The notes beneath the pieces were generated by a model. That model searched no databases. It was not told the origin of the DNA and worked only from the letters and a program-made list of their open reading frames with translations. From positions 1 to 30,050 of the IMG/VR virus record IMGVR_UViG_3300028008_000073: DNA of 30,050 bases, one strand, 5' to 3'. Source of the DNA: a virus. Below, in pieces: positions 14,136 to 23,510 of this stretch; the stretch's first letter is position 1, and each line of letters starts with the position of its first letter. Position numbers and translations under genes: made by a program.

Positions 14136-14296
14136 TGGGGAGCACTAAGGTTAAATTTGAAGACCAATACCACTCTATAGAAATAGAGCAAAAGAAAGAA
14201 GACTTAGATATTAACGAGTTCTTTGAGCTTTGTATAACTTTAGCTAAAGCGATAGGTTATCACGATAGTACGATTAATGAATATTTAAATGATTAA
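14135..14296 (+). CDS. Small hypothetical protein (53 aa)
   Basis: ATG at 14135 overlaps the stop of the -1 frame of the previous gene (TAATG); the stop is TAA 14294-14296, three bases before the next ATG. The 53-residue product is acidic, with Glu-Ile-Glu-Gln-Lys-Lys-Glu-Asp-Leu in the middle and a helical second half. Exact fit between two genes supports translation. Function unknown. Confidence 0.65.
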   Translation: MGSTKVKFEDQYHSIEIEQKKEDLDINEFFELCITLAKAIGYHDSTINEYLND

Positions 14297-14299
14297 GTA

Positions 14300-14794
14300 A
14301 TGAACTTAAGTACGATACAGAATATATTTAAAGACTTAGCTACTAAGCATAAAGCTATTAAAACCTTTTACACGGGGTTAGCTTCCGAGTTTAATCCAGA
14401 CTTCGAGTTAAACTATCCAGCTTTAGTAGTAGACCCGGTTAGTATTACTAAGTCAGCTAGAGAAGGATTTTTCGTTAATAACTGGAATCTAGTAGTAGAG
14501 ATTATAGATATACTATCAGAAGAGCGAACGATGGACGAGGTTAACGAAACCTTAGACGCTACTCAGAGAATCTTAGACCAAGTTATAAGTAGATTTATTA
14601 CCGACTTTAACGATACGGTATTAACTTATAATAACGAGAGCGAACGAGCGGACTGGGTTATTCAAGATAACTTTACGGTACTACCTTTAATAGACGATGA
14701 AGATAAAAGCCATACGGGCTGGCAAATCTCTTTTACTATAACCGAGCAAGTAAGATACTCTACTTGTTGTAACGACGACGTATTCGATGCCTAG
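14300..14794 (+). CDS. Putative tail terminator or tail-completion protein
   Basis: A 164-residue acidic alpha/beta protein with Leu-Asn-Tyr-Pro-Ala-Leu-Val-Val near residues 37-44 and a strand pattern Trp-Asn-Leu-Val-Val-Glu-Ile near 62-68, features seen in tail terminators and related head-tail proteins of siphophages. The next gene resembles HK97 gp10-type tail-completion proteins, which supports a role at the head-tail junction. Its last bases overlap the next gene by eight (stop TAG). Family placement is tentative. Confidence 0.55.
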   Translation: MNLSTIQNIFKDLATKHKAIKTFYTGLASEFNPDFELNYPALVVDPVSITKSAREGFFVNNWNLVVEIIDILSEERTMDEVNETLDATQRILDQVISRFITDFNDTVLTYNNESERADWVIQDNFTVLPLIDDEDKSHTGWQISFTITEQVRYSTCCNDDVFDA

Positions 14795-15245
14795 ACCTTT
14801 CTCCCAGACTTTACTAAGAGTTAAGATAGCCGGTTTCGATATGATAGACGATATTATAGACGACTTAAATAGCGGTAAGAAGAACGCTACCGGAGACTTA
14901 GCTAAGAGTTTAAAGGTAGAAGCTTCCGAGTTAGGAGGTATCGTATCGGTTAGGTTTAAGGCTAAGAGTCATTGGAAGTACGTAGACGGAGGAAGAAAGC
15001 CGGGAACTAGACCGCCTATAGGACCATTACAGAGATGGGTAACTGTTAAACTAGGTATATCAGACGAGAACGACTCTAAGAGTATCGCTTTCGCTATAGC
15101 TAAGAATATCGAGAAGAATGGAATTAAGCCTACTTATATCTTTAGAAATAACGTAGATAAATTTAAGTCTAAATTAAAAACCTTAATTTTAAAAACGGGT
15201 AAAGAAGACGTAACAAAAGAAATTAGAAAAATATTAAATAGATGA
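14787..15245 (+). CDS. HK97 gp10-like tail-completion protein
   Basis: A 152-residue basic protein. It has Tyr-Val-Asp-Gly-Gly-Arg-Lys-Pro-Gly-Thr-Arg-Pro-Pro-Ile near residues 65-78, then Trp-Val-Thr-Val-Lys and Ile-Ala-Lys-Asn-Ile-Glu-Lys-Asn-Gly-Ile. That Gly-x-Pro-rich block followed by a helix is characteristic of the gp10/minor tail protein Z-like family, which joins head and tail. Overlaps both neighbours (TAG overlap upstream, ATGA downstream), so the set is translationally coupled. Confidence 0.7.
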   Translation: MPRPFSQTLLRVKIAGFDMIDDIIDDLNSGKKNATGDLAKSLKVEASELGGIVSVRFKAKSHWKYVDGGRKPGTRPPIGPLQRWVTVKLGISDENDSKSIAFAIAKNIEKNGIKPTYIFRNNVDKFKSKLKTLILKTGKEDVTKEIRKILNR

Positions 15246-15667
15246 GTACAATATTAACAACAACTTTCGGAGCTTCCGTAACGATTAACGGAACTTCTTA
15301 CAGCGTAGTAAATAACGAGAGTGTAACTCTAGTAGGAGAAGAAGCGGTACAGCAAGTAGTAAGCGTACCTACTTCTGAAACTGTTATAGCTAACGTAGGA
15401 GCGGTAGGACCAGCTTCATTAACTGATTTAAGCTACTTAGTAGTAATTAATAGAGACACTACGAACTTCGTAAGGCTAAGACTATCGGATACGGGAGGAG
15501 CTACTACGGACGTTAAATTAACTCCGGGCTCAGCTTTCGTATTTAACACAAGAGAATTAAGCGTGTCAGCTACAGAGGGAGCTTTCGCATCTTTTTCTAA
15601 TATAGATAACATTAAAGCACAAGCGGATACTGCAGCGTGTGACGTAGAACTATTATTAGCTTACTAA
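15242..15667 (+). CDS. Beta-rich virion-associated protein, hypothetical
   Basis: A 141-residue protein rich in Val, Thr, Ser and Ala with alternating hydrophobic residues, almost no Lys and no recognised motif. This composition suits a small beta-sandwich structural or decoration protein. Its neighbours are tail genes, so a place in the tail or at the head-tail junction is likely. Starts in an ATGA overlap with the gene before it. Confidence 0.6.
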   Translation: MSTILTTTFGASVTINGTSYSVVNNESVTLVGEEAVQQVVSVPTSETVIANVGAVGPASLTDLSYLVVINRDTTNFVRLRLSDTGGATTDVKLTPGSAFVFNTRELSVSATEGAFASFSNIDNIKAQADTAACDVELLLAY

Positions 15668-15668
15668 T

Positions 15669-17192
15669 ATGGCTTTAACGGTAGTAAATAGACCGGATAG
15701 CTATAGCGCAGCTTATCTACCGGTAGAGTATAAGTTTACTTCGGACTTATCTCCTAATTCAGTAGCGGGCGAATTAAACAGTACTGCGTCTTTACGAGGT
15801 ACTTCTTTTAGTGGAGCGGACGTATTAATTAACACTAGTACTCAGCCTTTACCTTTAATAGTAGGGGATTTCGTTTATATAGAGAACGCAGGAGAATATA
15901 ACGGAGTACATAGGGTAAGTTCTATCTTATCGGGTTTAGCTGGTGTATCGGTTACCGAGTTTTATATAGATACTCCGGTAGTTACGGAAGAGATTGTTAT
16001 ACCTTTCTTAAACAACGTAATTAAGATAGCCGCAGAGGTTAGTAAGTATTATAATAATTATAACGCGGTAGCTGACGTTTATATAGGTGGTAGCTTCGTA
16101 GTAAGACTAAGAGAAAAAAGAAACTTCGATAACGAATTTATATTCGATTTAAGCTCTATTATACAAGAGTATTTAGGTAGTGACTTACTTACCTTAGGAA
16201 CTACTACTACGAGTACTACGGTAGACTTAAGTAAAGAGGTTTATATTCAGTACGCTGAAGAATACGATACTATATCTAACGGTATAGCTACTTTAACCTT
16301 AACCGCTTTTACGGACGATAGCACTAATACTTTTACTGCGGTAAATAGTACTATACCTTACGTCTTTATGAATGACTTTACTATTAGTTCTACTAACTAT
16401 AACTTAAGCGATTATTACGCTACTAACGCTTTGTTTACTTCGGCTTCAGCTTATAACTGGCTAACTAGACAACCAGACGTTAGAATAGGTAGTAACGACT
16501 CTTATCAAATGAGTTTTATAAACGCTACGCAAACTTATAACGGTTCACCTAACCCTATAGCGGTAGACTTAGACTTAGTTTTAAAGACTTACGATAGTCA
16601 AGGAGCTTTATTAGCTACAGACATTATAGTCTTAGATACTGACACTACGACTAATTTAGAGGGGGTTTATAACGTACCGGTAGGACCAGCGAACTTATCC
16701 GCTTATATCACTAGTAACGTAGCTAAATACGAGGTAAGAGCTAGAATAGACGGTTTTACTTTAGCTAACTATAAGACTTTTATTATAGAGGACGATTGTA
16801 ATAGAATCCTTAGACGCTTCGAATGGGTTAACTCTCTAGGAGGTATAGATTCTTTTACTTTTAAAGGTAAAGAGGTAAGAGATATAGATATAGAGAAGCA
16901 GACCTTTAAGAGAATTATAGGAGCTAGTAGAAGTATTCCTGAGCGTTCGGTAACTACTTTCGGAGTACAGACTAAAGACGTTTATAACGTAAATAGCGGT
17001 ATAGTATCTAGAGACGAGAAAGAGTGGTTATTAAGCTTAATAGAAAGCCCAGAGGTTTATATAGTAGTAGACGGTTATAGATTACCGGTACAGTTAACTA
17101 CTGACTTTTCTATAGAGAAATTAGCGGAGTACAGTTATAACGTCTCGGTAGAATACGAATTAGCTTATGATAAAATAATCCAAAGAAACTAA
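15669..17192 (+). CDS. Large beta-rich tail structural protein
   Basis: A 507-residue protein with long Thr/Ser/Asp-rich beta-strand stretches, Tyr-Ile-Glu-Asn-Ala-Gly-Glu-Tyr-Asn-Gly-Val-His near 76-87 and a more ordered C-terminal part. No catalytic motif is visible. Length, composition and position before the tape measure point to a tail structural component, possibly distal tail or baseplate-like. Its TAA overlaps the next ATG (TAATG). Exact family not recognised. Confidence 0.6.
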   Translation: MALTVVNRPDSYSAAYLPVEYKFTSDLSPNSVAGELNSTASLRGTSFSGADVLINTSTQPLPLIVGDFVYIENAGEYNGVHRVSSILSGLAGVSVTEFYIDTPVVTEEIVIPFLNNVIKIAAEVSKYYNNYNAVADVYIGGSFVVRLREKRNFDNEFIFDLSSIIQEYLGSDLLTLGTTTTSTTVDLSKEVYIQYAEEYDTISNGIATLTLTAFTDDSTNTFTAVNSTIPYVFMNDFTISSTNYNLSDYYATNALFTSASAYNWLTRQPDVRIGSNDSYQMSFINATQTYNGSPNPIAVDLDLVLKTYDSQGALLATDIIVLDTDTTTNLEGVYNVPVGPANLSAYITSNVAKYEVRARIDGFTLANYKTFIIEDDCNRILRRFEWVNSLGGIDSFTFKGKEVRDIDIEKQTFKRIIGASRSIPERSVTTFGVQTKDVYNVNSGIVSRDEKEWLLSLIESPEVYIVVDGYRLPVQLTTDFSIEKLAEYSYNVSVEYELAYDKIIQRN

Positions 17193-19210
17193 TGGCTACT
17201 CCTTTAAATATATACAACTTAGATAAGTTTAACCCTTACGACTTTTTTATTCCTTTAACCTTTAGTATTAATGACTTTAGAGATATTAGCACGAGGAATG
17301 GTACATTTAGTAAAACTGTTAAGATACCGGGTACTAAAAAGAATGACTCATTATTAGGTCACTCTTTTAAGATAACCGCAGAGGGTTTCTTCGATAGGAA
17401 TACTAGAGTACCGGCTATAATAGAAAAGGACGGTATAAGGTATTTAGATGGTTCTATGCAGCTTAAAAGCGTAGATATAACAGATAATAAGTCTCACGTT
17501 TATAATATTATACTTTACTCTAATTTATCGGACTGGGGAGCTTTAATTAAGGATAAAAATATTAGAGACTTAGAATATGATACTCTTACCTATAACCCTA
17601 CTAATGTTGAGGCTTCTTGGTCTTATAATGGACGTGATAACGGTTATACTTTTCCTCTTATTAATTATAACGAGTTTGCGGCTTATCCTACTTTAGAAAC
17701 CACTAATATAGTAGTAGAGGACTTCTTACCGGGTGTATTCGTTTACGATGTGTTTAGAAAGATATTCGACGGTGTAGGATACCAACTTAAACCGGGTTTC
17801 TTCGGTAGAGAAGAGTATAGAGACTTAGTTATGCCTTCTATAAATACTGACTTAAGCGCTTCTAAAGAGTTTTTAGACGCTAATAGGGCTAGAGCTATAG
17901 TAGGTAATACTCAATCGGTAGTACTTAACTCTCAAACGGGGTTATTTAATTTTTATACCGGCTTAGAAGACCCTTCTAATAATTGGAGTAACTTTTACTA
18001 TGTAGTACCTTTTCCTAACTCTAACTTTAGCGGTAACGCTACGATAGAGGTAACTAACTTGCAATTTGCTTTCGATAACGATGTAACTTTCAAGATTAGC
18101 GAATACCAGACTCTTAGTATACTAAGCCAAGTTATAGATGAACAGACTATAACGGTTAAAAAGAACTCCCAAGAGGTAGCTACTTTTGAGCTATCCTTTA
18201 ACGACGTTACTTTAACTGACGGTTATTATATCCTTATTGAATGGTCGGCTACTAATAGTGGTACTAAGTTACAAGTGCAGCCTAGTGGTTTACAGTTTAA
18301 TATTACACCTATAAGCGCTCCTTTAGTTAACGGTTCTGAAATATCTATTAAGGACTTCGTTTACGATATAGGGCAAAGTAATTTCGTTAAGCATTTCGTA
18401 CAGTTATTTAACTTAGTTCACTTAACGGACGAAAGAGCTAAAACGGTAGAGTTTCTACATAGAGATGACTTTTATAAGTCTATAGAAGAAGCAGAAGACT
18501 GGTCTGAGAAGTTAGATGTATCTAAAAAGCAGACTATAGAACAGATAGACGAAAAGTTAAATAGAAACCTATTATTTGAGTACAAAAACGACACGGAAGA
18601 CGTAAACTTAGTAGGATTTAAAGATACTTGGGATACTACTATATCGAACGATTCACGCAAATTAGATAACGAATTTTTAAAAGATGAAAAAACAATCGCA
18701 GATATTCCTTTCGCTGGAAGTGTGGGAAGTGGTACTATTATCCAAGAAGCAGGTGGAAGTTTATATCTGCCTCAATTAATAAATAATTATAAGTCTGTAG
18801 GAGATGAGTTAGATTTAAAACCTAGACTATTAATTTACGAGGGTTTAAAAAGCGGTAACTTTACCTTTGAATCTGTATCTAAAAGCTCTTTTCCTAGCAG
18901 TTATTATATTAAAAAAGCTTCTGGACCTTTCGATGTATCTTTAAGTTTTAAGAACCTAAACGACATTAGTAAGTCTTTACAAGATAATGACGTAGGATTA
19001 GTAGATAGGCACTACAAAGAACAGATTAGACAGTTTAACGAGTCTAGGTTATATACTTGTTACTTAAGATTAACGGGTGTAGATATTGTTAACTTAAACT
19101 TTAGAACTCCTAAGTTAATTAACGGAGTTTATTACTATCTTAATAAGATAGAAGATTATAAAGCCGGAGTATTCGAGTCGGTTAAATGTGAATTAATACA
19201 AATAGTATAA
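17192..19210 (+). CDS. Tail/baseplate structural protein
   Basis: A 672-residue protein with an early segment Phe-Ser-Lys-Thr-Val-Lys-Ile-Pro-Gly-Thr-Lys-Lys-Asn-Asp (39-52), a recurring pattern at the N terminus of large tail or baseplate proteins in Bacteroidota phages, which insert between tube and host-binding parts. The rest is beta-rich with many Asn, Asp and aromatic residues. No enzyme motif seen. It lies between the 507-residue protein and the tape measure. Confidence 0.65.
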   Translation: MATPLNIYNLDKFNPYDFFIPLTFSINDFRDISTRNGTFSKTVKIPGTKKNDSLLGHSFKITAEGFFDRNTRVPAIIEKDGIRYLDGSMQLKSVDITDNKSHVYNIILYSNLSDWGALIKDKNIRDLEYDTLTYNPTNVEASWSYNGRDNGYTFPLINYNEFAAYPTLETTNIVVEDFLPGVFVYDVFRKIFDGVGYQLKPGFFGREEYRDLVMPSINTDLSASKEFLDANRARAIVGNTQSVVLNSQTGLFNFYTGLEDPSNNWSNFYYVVPFPNSNFSGNATIEVTNLQFAFDNDVTFKISEYQTLSILSQVIDEQTITVKKNSQEVATFELSFNDVTLTDGYYILIEWSATNSGTKLQVQPSGLQFNITPISAPLVNGSEISIKDFVYDIGQSNFVKHFVQLFNLVHLTDERAKTVEFLHRDDFYKSIEEAEDWSEKLDVSKKQTIEQIDEKLNRNLLFEYKNDTEDVNLVGFKDTWDTTISNDSRKLDNEFLKDEKTIADIPFAGSVGSGTIIQEAGGSLYLPQLINNYKSVGDELDLKPRLLIYEGLKSGNFTFESVSKSSFPSSYYIKKASGPFDVSLSFKNLNDISKSLQDNDVGLVDRHYKEQIRQFNESRLYTCYLRLTGVDIVNLNFRTPKLINGVYYYLNKIEDYKAGVFESVKCELIQIV

Positions 19211-19211
19211 T

Positions 19212-22121
19212 ATGGCTAAAGAAGAAGTATTTTTTGGAATAAATATAGATACGGGAGAAGCTATTAAAGACTTCGGAACTCTTAAGAAAAGGACTAAAGA
19301 ATTAAAGAAAGAATTAGACGGTACTAAGGTAGGTACTAAAAGATTCAAGGAACTACAGACTGAGATAACTAAGAATCAAGGCACTATAAGACGTTTTAAC
19401 AGAGAGTTAAGAGAAACTAAGTCTTTAGCTACTAGAGTAGGTCAAGGAGTTACGACAGCGTTTAAAAGGGTAGGAGTAGCTATGGCGGGTGCTTTTGCCG
19501 TTAGCGGTATATTCCAAGCGGTTAAGAACGCGGTAGGCGTAATGATGGACTTCGAACAAGCTATAGCAGATGTAGGAGCAGTTTCGGGAGCAACGGGAGA
19601 AGAGTTAAAAGGTTTAGAGACTTCGGCAAGGGAACTAGCAAAGGTGTCTATTTTTACAGCTCAACAAGTAGCCGGACTACAGTTAGAGTTAGCTAAGTTA
19701 GGTTTCACCTCTAAAGAGATACAACAGTCTTCTTCGGGTATTATTAACCTATCTACTGCTTTTAGAATAGACCTTAGTCAAGCCGCAGCGGTTTCGGCTT
19801 CAACTTTAAGAGCTTTCGGTTTAGATGCTTCTGAAATGACTAGAGTTACTGACGTAATGGCGGATTCTTTCGCTTCTTCAGCTTTAGATATTAATAAGTT
19901 CCAAGAGTCTATGAAGCTAGTAGCGCCTACTTCTAAATCTACGGGAAGAAGTTTAGAAGAGACTACAGCGTTATTAGGAGTTTTAGCAGATAACGGTATT
20001 AACGGAAGTATAGCGGGAACGCAGTTAAGAAGAGTATTTATAGAACTTAATAAGCAAGGGTTAAGTCTAGAGGACGCAATGGACAAAACGGCTAACTCTA
20101 CCGATAAACTAGGTACAGCTACGGAGTTAGTAGGAGTTAGAGGAGCTACCGCCTTACAGATATTTGCTTCACAATCGGAAAAATTAAAGGAGTTAAGAGA
20201 AGACTTTAGCGACACGTCAGGAACGGCAGCAGAACTAGCCGAAAAGTCAGGAGATACGTTACAAGGTGCTTTTAAGAGATTACAATCAGCTTATGACGAG
20301 TTAATACTAAAGTTTAGCGGTTCTAAAGGTACTATAAGAGACGTAGTTAGGAGTATTACCGACTTTATAAACTCTATAGATGAGGAAGACGTTAAGCGGT
20401 TTACCTCTGCTATTAAAAACTTATTCAAGGTAGTTTCTATAGGTGTAAAGACTTGGATAGCTTATAAGGCTACAATAATAGCTACTAATTTAGCTACTAA
20501 GCTTTATACTGCTTCTACCGTATCAGCTAGGATAGCATCTATAGCTTTTTCGGGAGGTTTAAAGGGTGTTAATAGAGCTATGAAACTACTTAACCTTACT
20601 ATTAAGTCTAACCCTATAGGCTTATTAGTAGGAGGTATTACTACTTTAATATCTGTTATGTCTCTATGGCAAAACGAAGAAGAAGATATAGAAAAAAAAG
20701 TATCTAAGACTAATAAATCTTTAGAATCTCGGAAAAATATAATAGACGAATTAACCGCTCAGACTCCAGAACTTAGTAAAGCTATTGAGGATTTAGAAGA
20801 CGATATAGGTTGGTTTGACGGAGGAGCAACTGAGGAACAAGCTGAACAGCTTGAAAATTTAAGGAAAGCAGCTCTGGACGCTTTTTTAAATTCCGCAGCC
20901 GCTTATAAAGACGGTTTAGGTAGTATAGATTTATTCTCTTTACAGAATGACGCAAAAGATTTAACGGATAAGATAAGCGATTTAGAATACCAATTAGAGT
21001 TTTTCGACGCTGGAGATAATAAGTCTAACATATTAGGATACTTAAATACTTTTAAAGAATTACTAAAAGCGATTAATAGAGAAATATCTAGTAGAGGAGG
21101 AAAAGAAGATTCTTTAGGATTAATACAGAGCTTAGAGGATAAGCTAAAAGAATTAGGTAAAAACCTTAAACAAGCTAATACTGTTAAAGAAATATCTAGG
21201 ATAGGAGAAGAGATAAAAGCGGTTAACAGAGAGTTAGCTTTTTATAAAGAACTATCTAAAGGAATTAGCGACGTAGGAGACGACCCAGAAGAAAGCGATT
21301 CGTTTTTTAATACTTTCGACGAAGATTCTAAAGACCCTATGTCTATAGATGAAGACCCAGATATACAATTCGCTAGACTTAAAAGACAAGAGTTCTTAGA
21401 TAACGCTGCAGAGACTACGGACGGACTTATAGCGGAAGAGAAAAGATTAACGGAGTCTAAAAGAAGAGAAGCGGATAAGCTTAGAGAAATAAACAACCAG
21501 AGATTAGAATCTACTGCTAGTTTAATAGGTTCTACTATTCAGTTATTATCTAGAGACGAAGAATCTAGAAGAAAGAACGCTAAACTTATAAAAGCTTTTG
21601 CTATAGCGGAGATAGCTGTTAATACTCAAAAAGCCTTAATGAATGTAGAGGTTAACGAGAAGTCGCCTTTATTCTTACCTAACTTATTTACTGGTGGTTT
21701 AGCCGGCTTAACTGTTGGAGCTGTTCAGAAGATAGCTATAGCAGCACAAGGAGCAGCAAGTATAGCAACGGTAGCTTCACAGAAATTCGCTAAAGGTGGT
21801 ATCTTAAACGGTCCAAGTCACGCTCAAGGCGGTATTAAAACTAATCTAGGCGAGTTAGAAGGAGGTGAAGCGGTTATTAATAAAAAGTCTACGGCTATGT
21901 TTGGTGGCACTTTATCTGCTATAAATGAAGCCGGAGGAGGTAAAAAGTTCGCTAGAGGTGGAGTATTACCTACACCTAGTACTATAACTACTCCTAACGA
22001 TATAAATAAGGATATATTAAGAGCTTTAACTAACTTTAACCTAAGTCCTACCGTAAGTGTAGTAGAGATTAACGAAGCTCAGACTAGAATATCAGAAATA
22101 GAAAACAATTCAACATTATAA
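19212..22121 (+). CDS. Tail tape measure protein
   Basis: A 969-residue protein, the longest in the window. The first ~80 residues form a charged coiled coil, followed by a hydrophobic segment near 90-115 and the tape-measure core (Met-Asp-Phe-Glu-Gln-Ala-Ile-Ala-Asp-Val near 116-125, later Gly-Leu-Asp-Ala-Ser-Glu-Met and Ala-Pro-Thr-Ser-Lys-Ser). More hydrophobic stretches (about 410-480) and long charged helices follow, and the C-terminal part is Gly-rich with another membrane-like stretch. It fixes tail length and takes part in DNA ejection. Length suggests a tail on the order of 150 nm at about 1.5 angstrom per residue, a rule of thumb only. Confidence 0.9.
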   Translation: MAKEEVFFGINIDTGEAIKDFGTLKKRTKELKKELDGTKVGTKRFKELQTEITKNQGTIRRFNRELRETKSLATRVGQGVTTAFKRVGVAMAGAFAVSGIFQAVKNAVGVMMDFEQAIADVGAVSGATGEELKGLETSARELAKVSIFTAQQVAGLQLELAKLGFTSKEIQQSSSGIINLSTAFRIDLSQAAAVSASTLRAFGLDASEMTRVTDVMADSFASSALDINKFQESMKLVAPTSKSTGRSLEETTALLGVLADNGINGSIAGTQLRRVFIELNKQGLSLEDAMDKTANSTDKLGTATELVGVRGATALQIFASQSEKLKELREDFSDTSGTAAELAEKSGDTLQGAFKRLQSAYDELILKFSGSKGTIRDVVRSITDFINSIDEEDVKRFTSAIKNLFKVVSIGVKTWIAYKATIIATNLATKLYTASTVSARIASIAFSGGLKGVNRAMKLLNLTIKSNPIGLLVGGITTLISVMSLWQNEEEDIEKKVSKTNKSLESRKNIIDELTAQTPELSKAIEDLEDDIGWFDGGATEEQAEQLENLRKAALDAFLNSAAAYKDGLGSIDLFSLQNDAKDLTDKISDLEYQLEFFDAGDNKSNILGYLNTFKELLKAINREISSRGGKEDSLGLIQSLEDKLKELGKNLKQANTVKEISRIGEEIKAVNRELAFYKELSKGISDVGDDPEESDSFFNTFDEDSKDPMSIDEDPDIQFARLKRQEFLDNAAETTDGLIAEEKRLTESKRREADKLREINNQRLESTASLIGSTIQLLSRDEESRRKNAKLIKAFAIAEIAVNTQKALMNVEVNEKSPLFLPNLFTGGLAGLTVGAVQKIAIAAQGAASIATVASQKFAKGGILNGPSHAQGGIKTNLGELEGGEAVINKKSTAMFGGTLSAINEAGGGKKFARGGVLPTPSTITTPNDINKDILRALTNFNLSPTVSVVEINEAQTRISEIENNSTL

Positions 22122-22122
22122 A

Positions 22123-22365
22123 ATGAGTAATAAAAAAAGGATTTCGGAACTATTAAATATAGATTTAGAATCAGTAGAGAAACTATTTAACGAAGGTCTT
22201 ATAGACCCAAGAGGACTTAATAAATATTTATTATGTTCTGACTTTAAAGAGTTAAAGGAGTTAAAACCGGAAGCTAAGAACTTAGATTTATATACAGAGC
22301 TTAGTATAAAGTATAATCTTTCTGAGTCTGCGGTCTATAAGTGGGTTAATAACTATAAAAACTAG
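22123..22365 (+). CDS. Small protein with helix-turn-helix-like C-terminal part
   Basis: An 80-residue protein whose C-terminal half contains Leu-Ser-Ile-Lys-Tyr-Asn-Leu-Ser-Glu-Ser-Ala-Val-Tyr-Lys-Trp-Val (60-75), close to a helix-turn-helix of the type in small regulators and terminase N termini. It starts one base after the tape-measure stop. It may be a DNA-binding regulator placed in the late operon, but the short length leaves the call tentative. A small hairpin follows its stop. Confidence 0.5.
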   Translation: MSNKKRISELLNIDLESVEKLFNEGLIDPRGLNKYLLCSDFKELKELKPEAKNLDLYTELSIKYNLSESAVYKWVNNYKN

Positions 22366-22366
22366 T

Positions 22367-22381
22367 TTTACGTTTCGTAAA
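22367..22381 (+). other. Small hairpin between the tail and head modules
   Basis: TTTACG-TTT-CGTAAA is a perfect six-base stem with a three-base loop just after the TAG at 22363-22365. No T-run follows directly, so it may be a weak processing or protein-binding site rather than a terminator. Confidence 0.45.
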
Positions 22382-22417
22382 CTTATAAAGTAAAAAAAGT
22401 TAATAATATTATAAAAT

Positions 22418-23506
22418 ATGTGGTATAAAGCATTAAAAGTAAATAACGCAGTAGAGCTAGACTTATTCGACGAAATCGGAGGATGGGGAATCTACGCTAA
22501 AGACCTTAAAGACGAACTATCTAATATGATAGGAAATCCTACGGAAGAAGTAGTAGTTAATATTAACTCTCCGGGAGGTTCTGTTTTTGAAGGTATCGAG
22601 ATTTATAATTACTTAAAAGGTTTACCTAATAAAGTAACGGTAAAGATTAACTCTTTAGCCGCTAGTATCGCTACCGTAATCGCTTTAGGAGCAGATGAAT
22701 TAGAGATTAGTGAAAGCGCTTTCTTTATGATTCATAACCCTTGGACGATGGCGGGAGGTGAGTCTGAAGATTTAAGGAAACAAGCGGATGTACTAGATAA
22801 GATTAAAGAAACTATCTTAAACATCTATAAGAAGAACTCAAATCTATCTTTAGAGCGTTTAACTGCTTTAATGGACGAGGAAACTTGGTTAACGGGTTCG
22901 GAAGCATTAGAGTACGGATTTGCTACTAGATTAACTGAAGGAATGAACGTAGCAGCGATGGCTACTACTGATATAGTAAATAAATTTAATAATATACCAA
23001 ACGGTTTAAGAATGGCAGAAAATCAAGAGACTGTAGAAGCAGTCGAAGAGGTTGCTATCGAAGCTACTAACGTAGAAGAGACCGTAGAAGAAACTACCGA
23101 AGAAGTAGTAGAGTCTACGGAGGAAATTACTAACGAAGTAGTAGAGGAAGTAACAGAAGAAAAAGAGAGTATACTAAATAAGGTAAAAGCTTTCTTATCT
23201 AACAAATTAGAAACAGCATCTAACGAATTACAAGATAGATACGCAGAGATTTCTAACGAGGTTAAGAACTTAAAAGAGGCTAACGCTGATTTAGATAGCG
23301 AATTAATCGAAACTAGAAACGTATTAGAAGAGTCTTACGAGGCTATGAACTCTCTTAAAGCGACTATCGAAGCAAAGGATTTAGAGATTAAGGAATTAAA
23401 CGAGAAGCTAGAAGAGCCTATCGGAGAGGATTTAGTTCCAGTAGTAGAGCCAGAAGCGAAAGCAAAGGCGAGTGTAAAAGAAGTATTTAGAAACTTAAAA
23501 AAATAA
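22418..23506 (+). CDS. ClpP-type prohead protease fused to a scaffold-like domain
   Basis: A 362-residue protein. The N-terminal ~190 residues are a ClpP-like (S14) fold: Asn-Ser-Pro-Gly-Gly-Ser at 50-55, nucleophile Ser 83 in Leu-Ala-Ala-Ser-Ile-Ala, His 106 in Met-Ile-His-Asn-Pro, and Asp 153 in a Met-Asp-Glu-Glu-Thr-Trp segment. The part after about residue 200 is a very acidic stretch (many Glu-Val-Thr repeats) followed by a predicted coiled coil at about 245-340 and a basic end, as in phage scaffolds. The protease would cleave the scaffold and capsid N termini during head maturation. Directly upstream of the major capsid gene by four bases. Confidence 0.85.
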   Translation: MWYKALKVNNAVELDLFDEIGGWGIYAKDLKDELSNMIGNPTEEVVVNINSPGGSVFEGIEIYNYLKGLPNKVTVKINSLAASIATVIALGADELEISESAFFMIHNPWTMAGGESEDLRKQADVLDKIKETILNIYKKNSNLSLERLTALMDEETWLTGSEALEYGFATRLTEGMNVAAMATTDIVNKFNNIPNGLRMAENQETVEAVEEVAIEATNVEETVEETTEEVVESTEEITNEVVEEVTEEKESILNKVKAFLSNKLETASNELQDRYAEISNEVKNLKEANADLDSELIETRNVLEESYEAMNSLKATIEAKDLEIKELNEKLEEPIGEDLVPVVEPEAKAKASVKEVFRNLKK

Positions 23507-23510
23507 TAAA

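Noticed and set aside
19778-20215. Reverse-strand open frame of 145 codons
   Set aside because: It is a shadow of the tape-measure gene, with low-complexity Ser/Ala/Leu composition caused by the codon use of the opposite strand.
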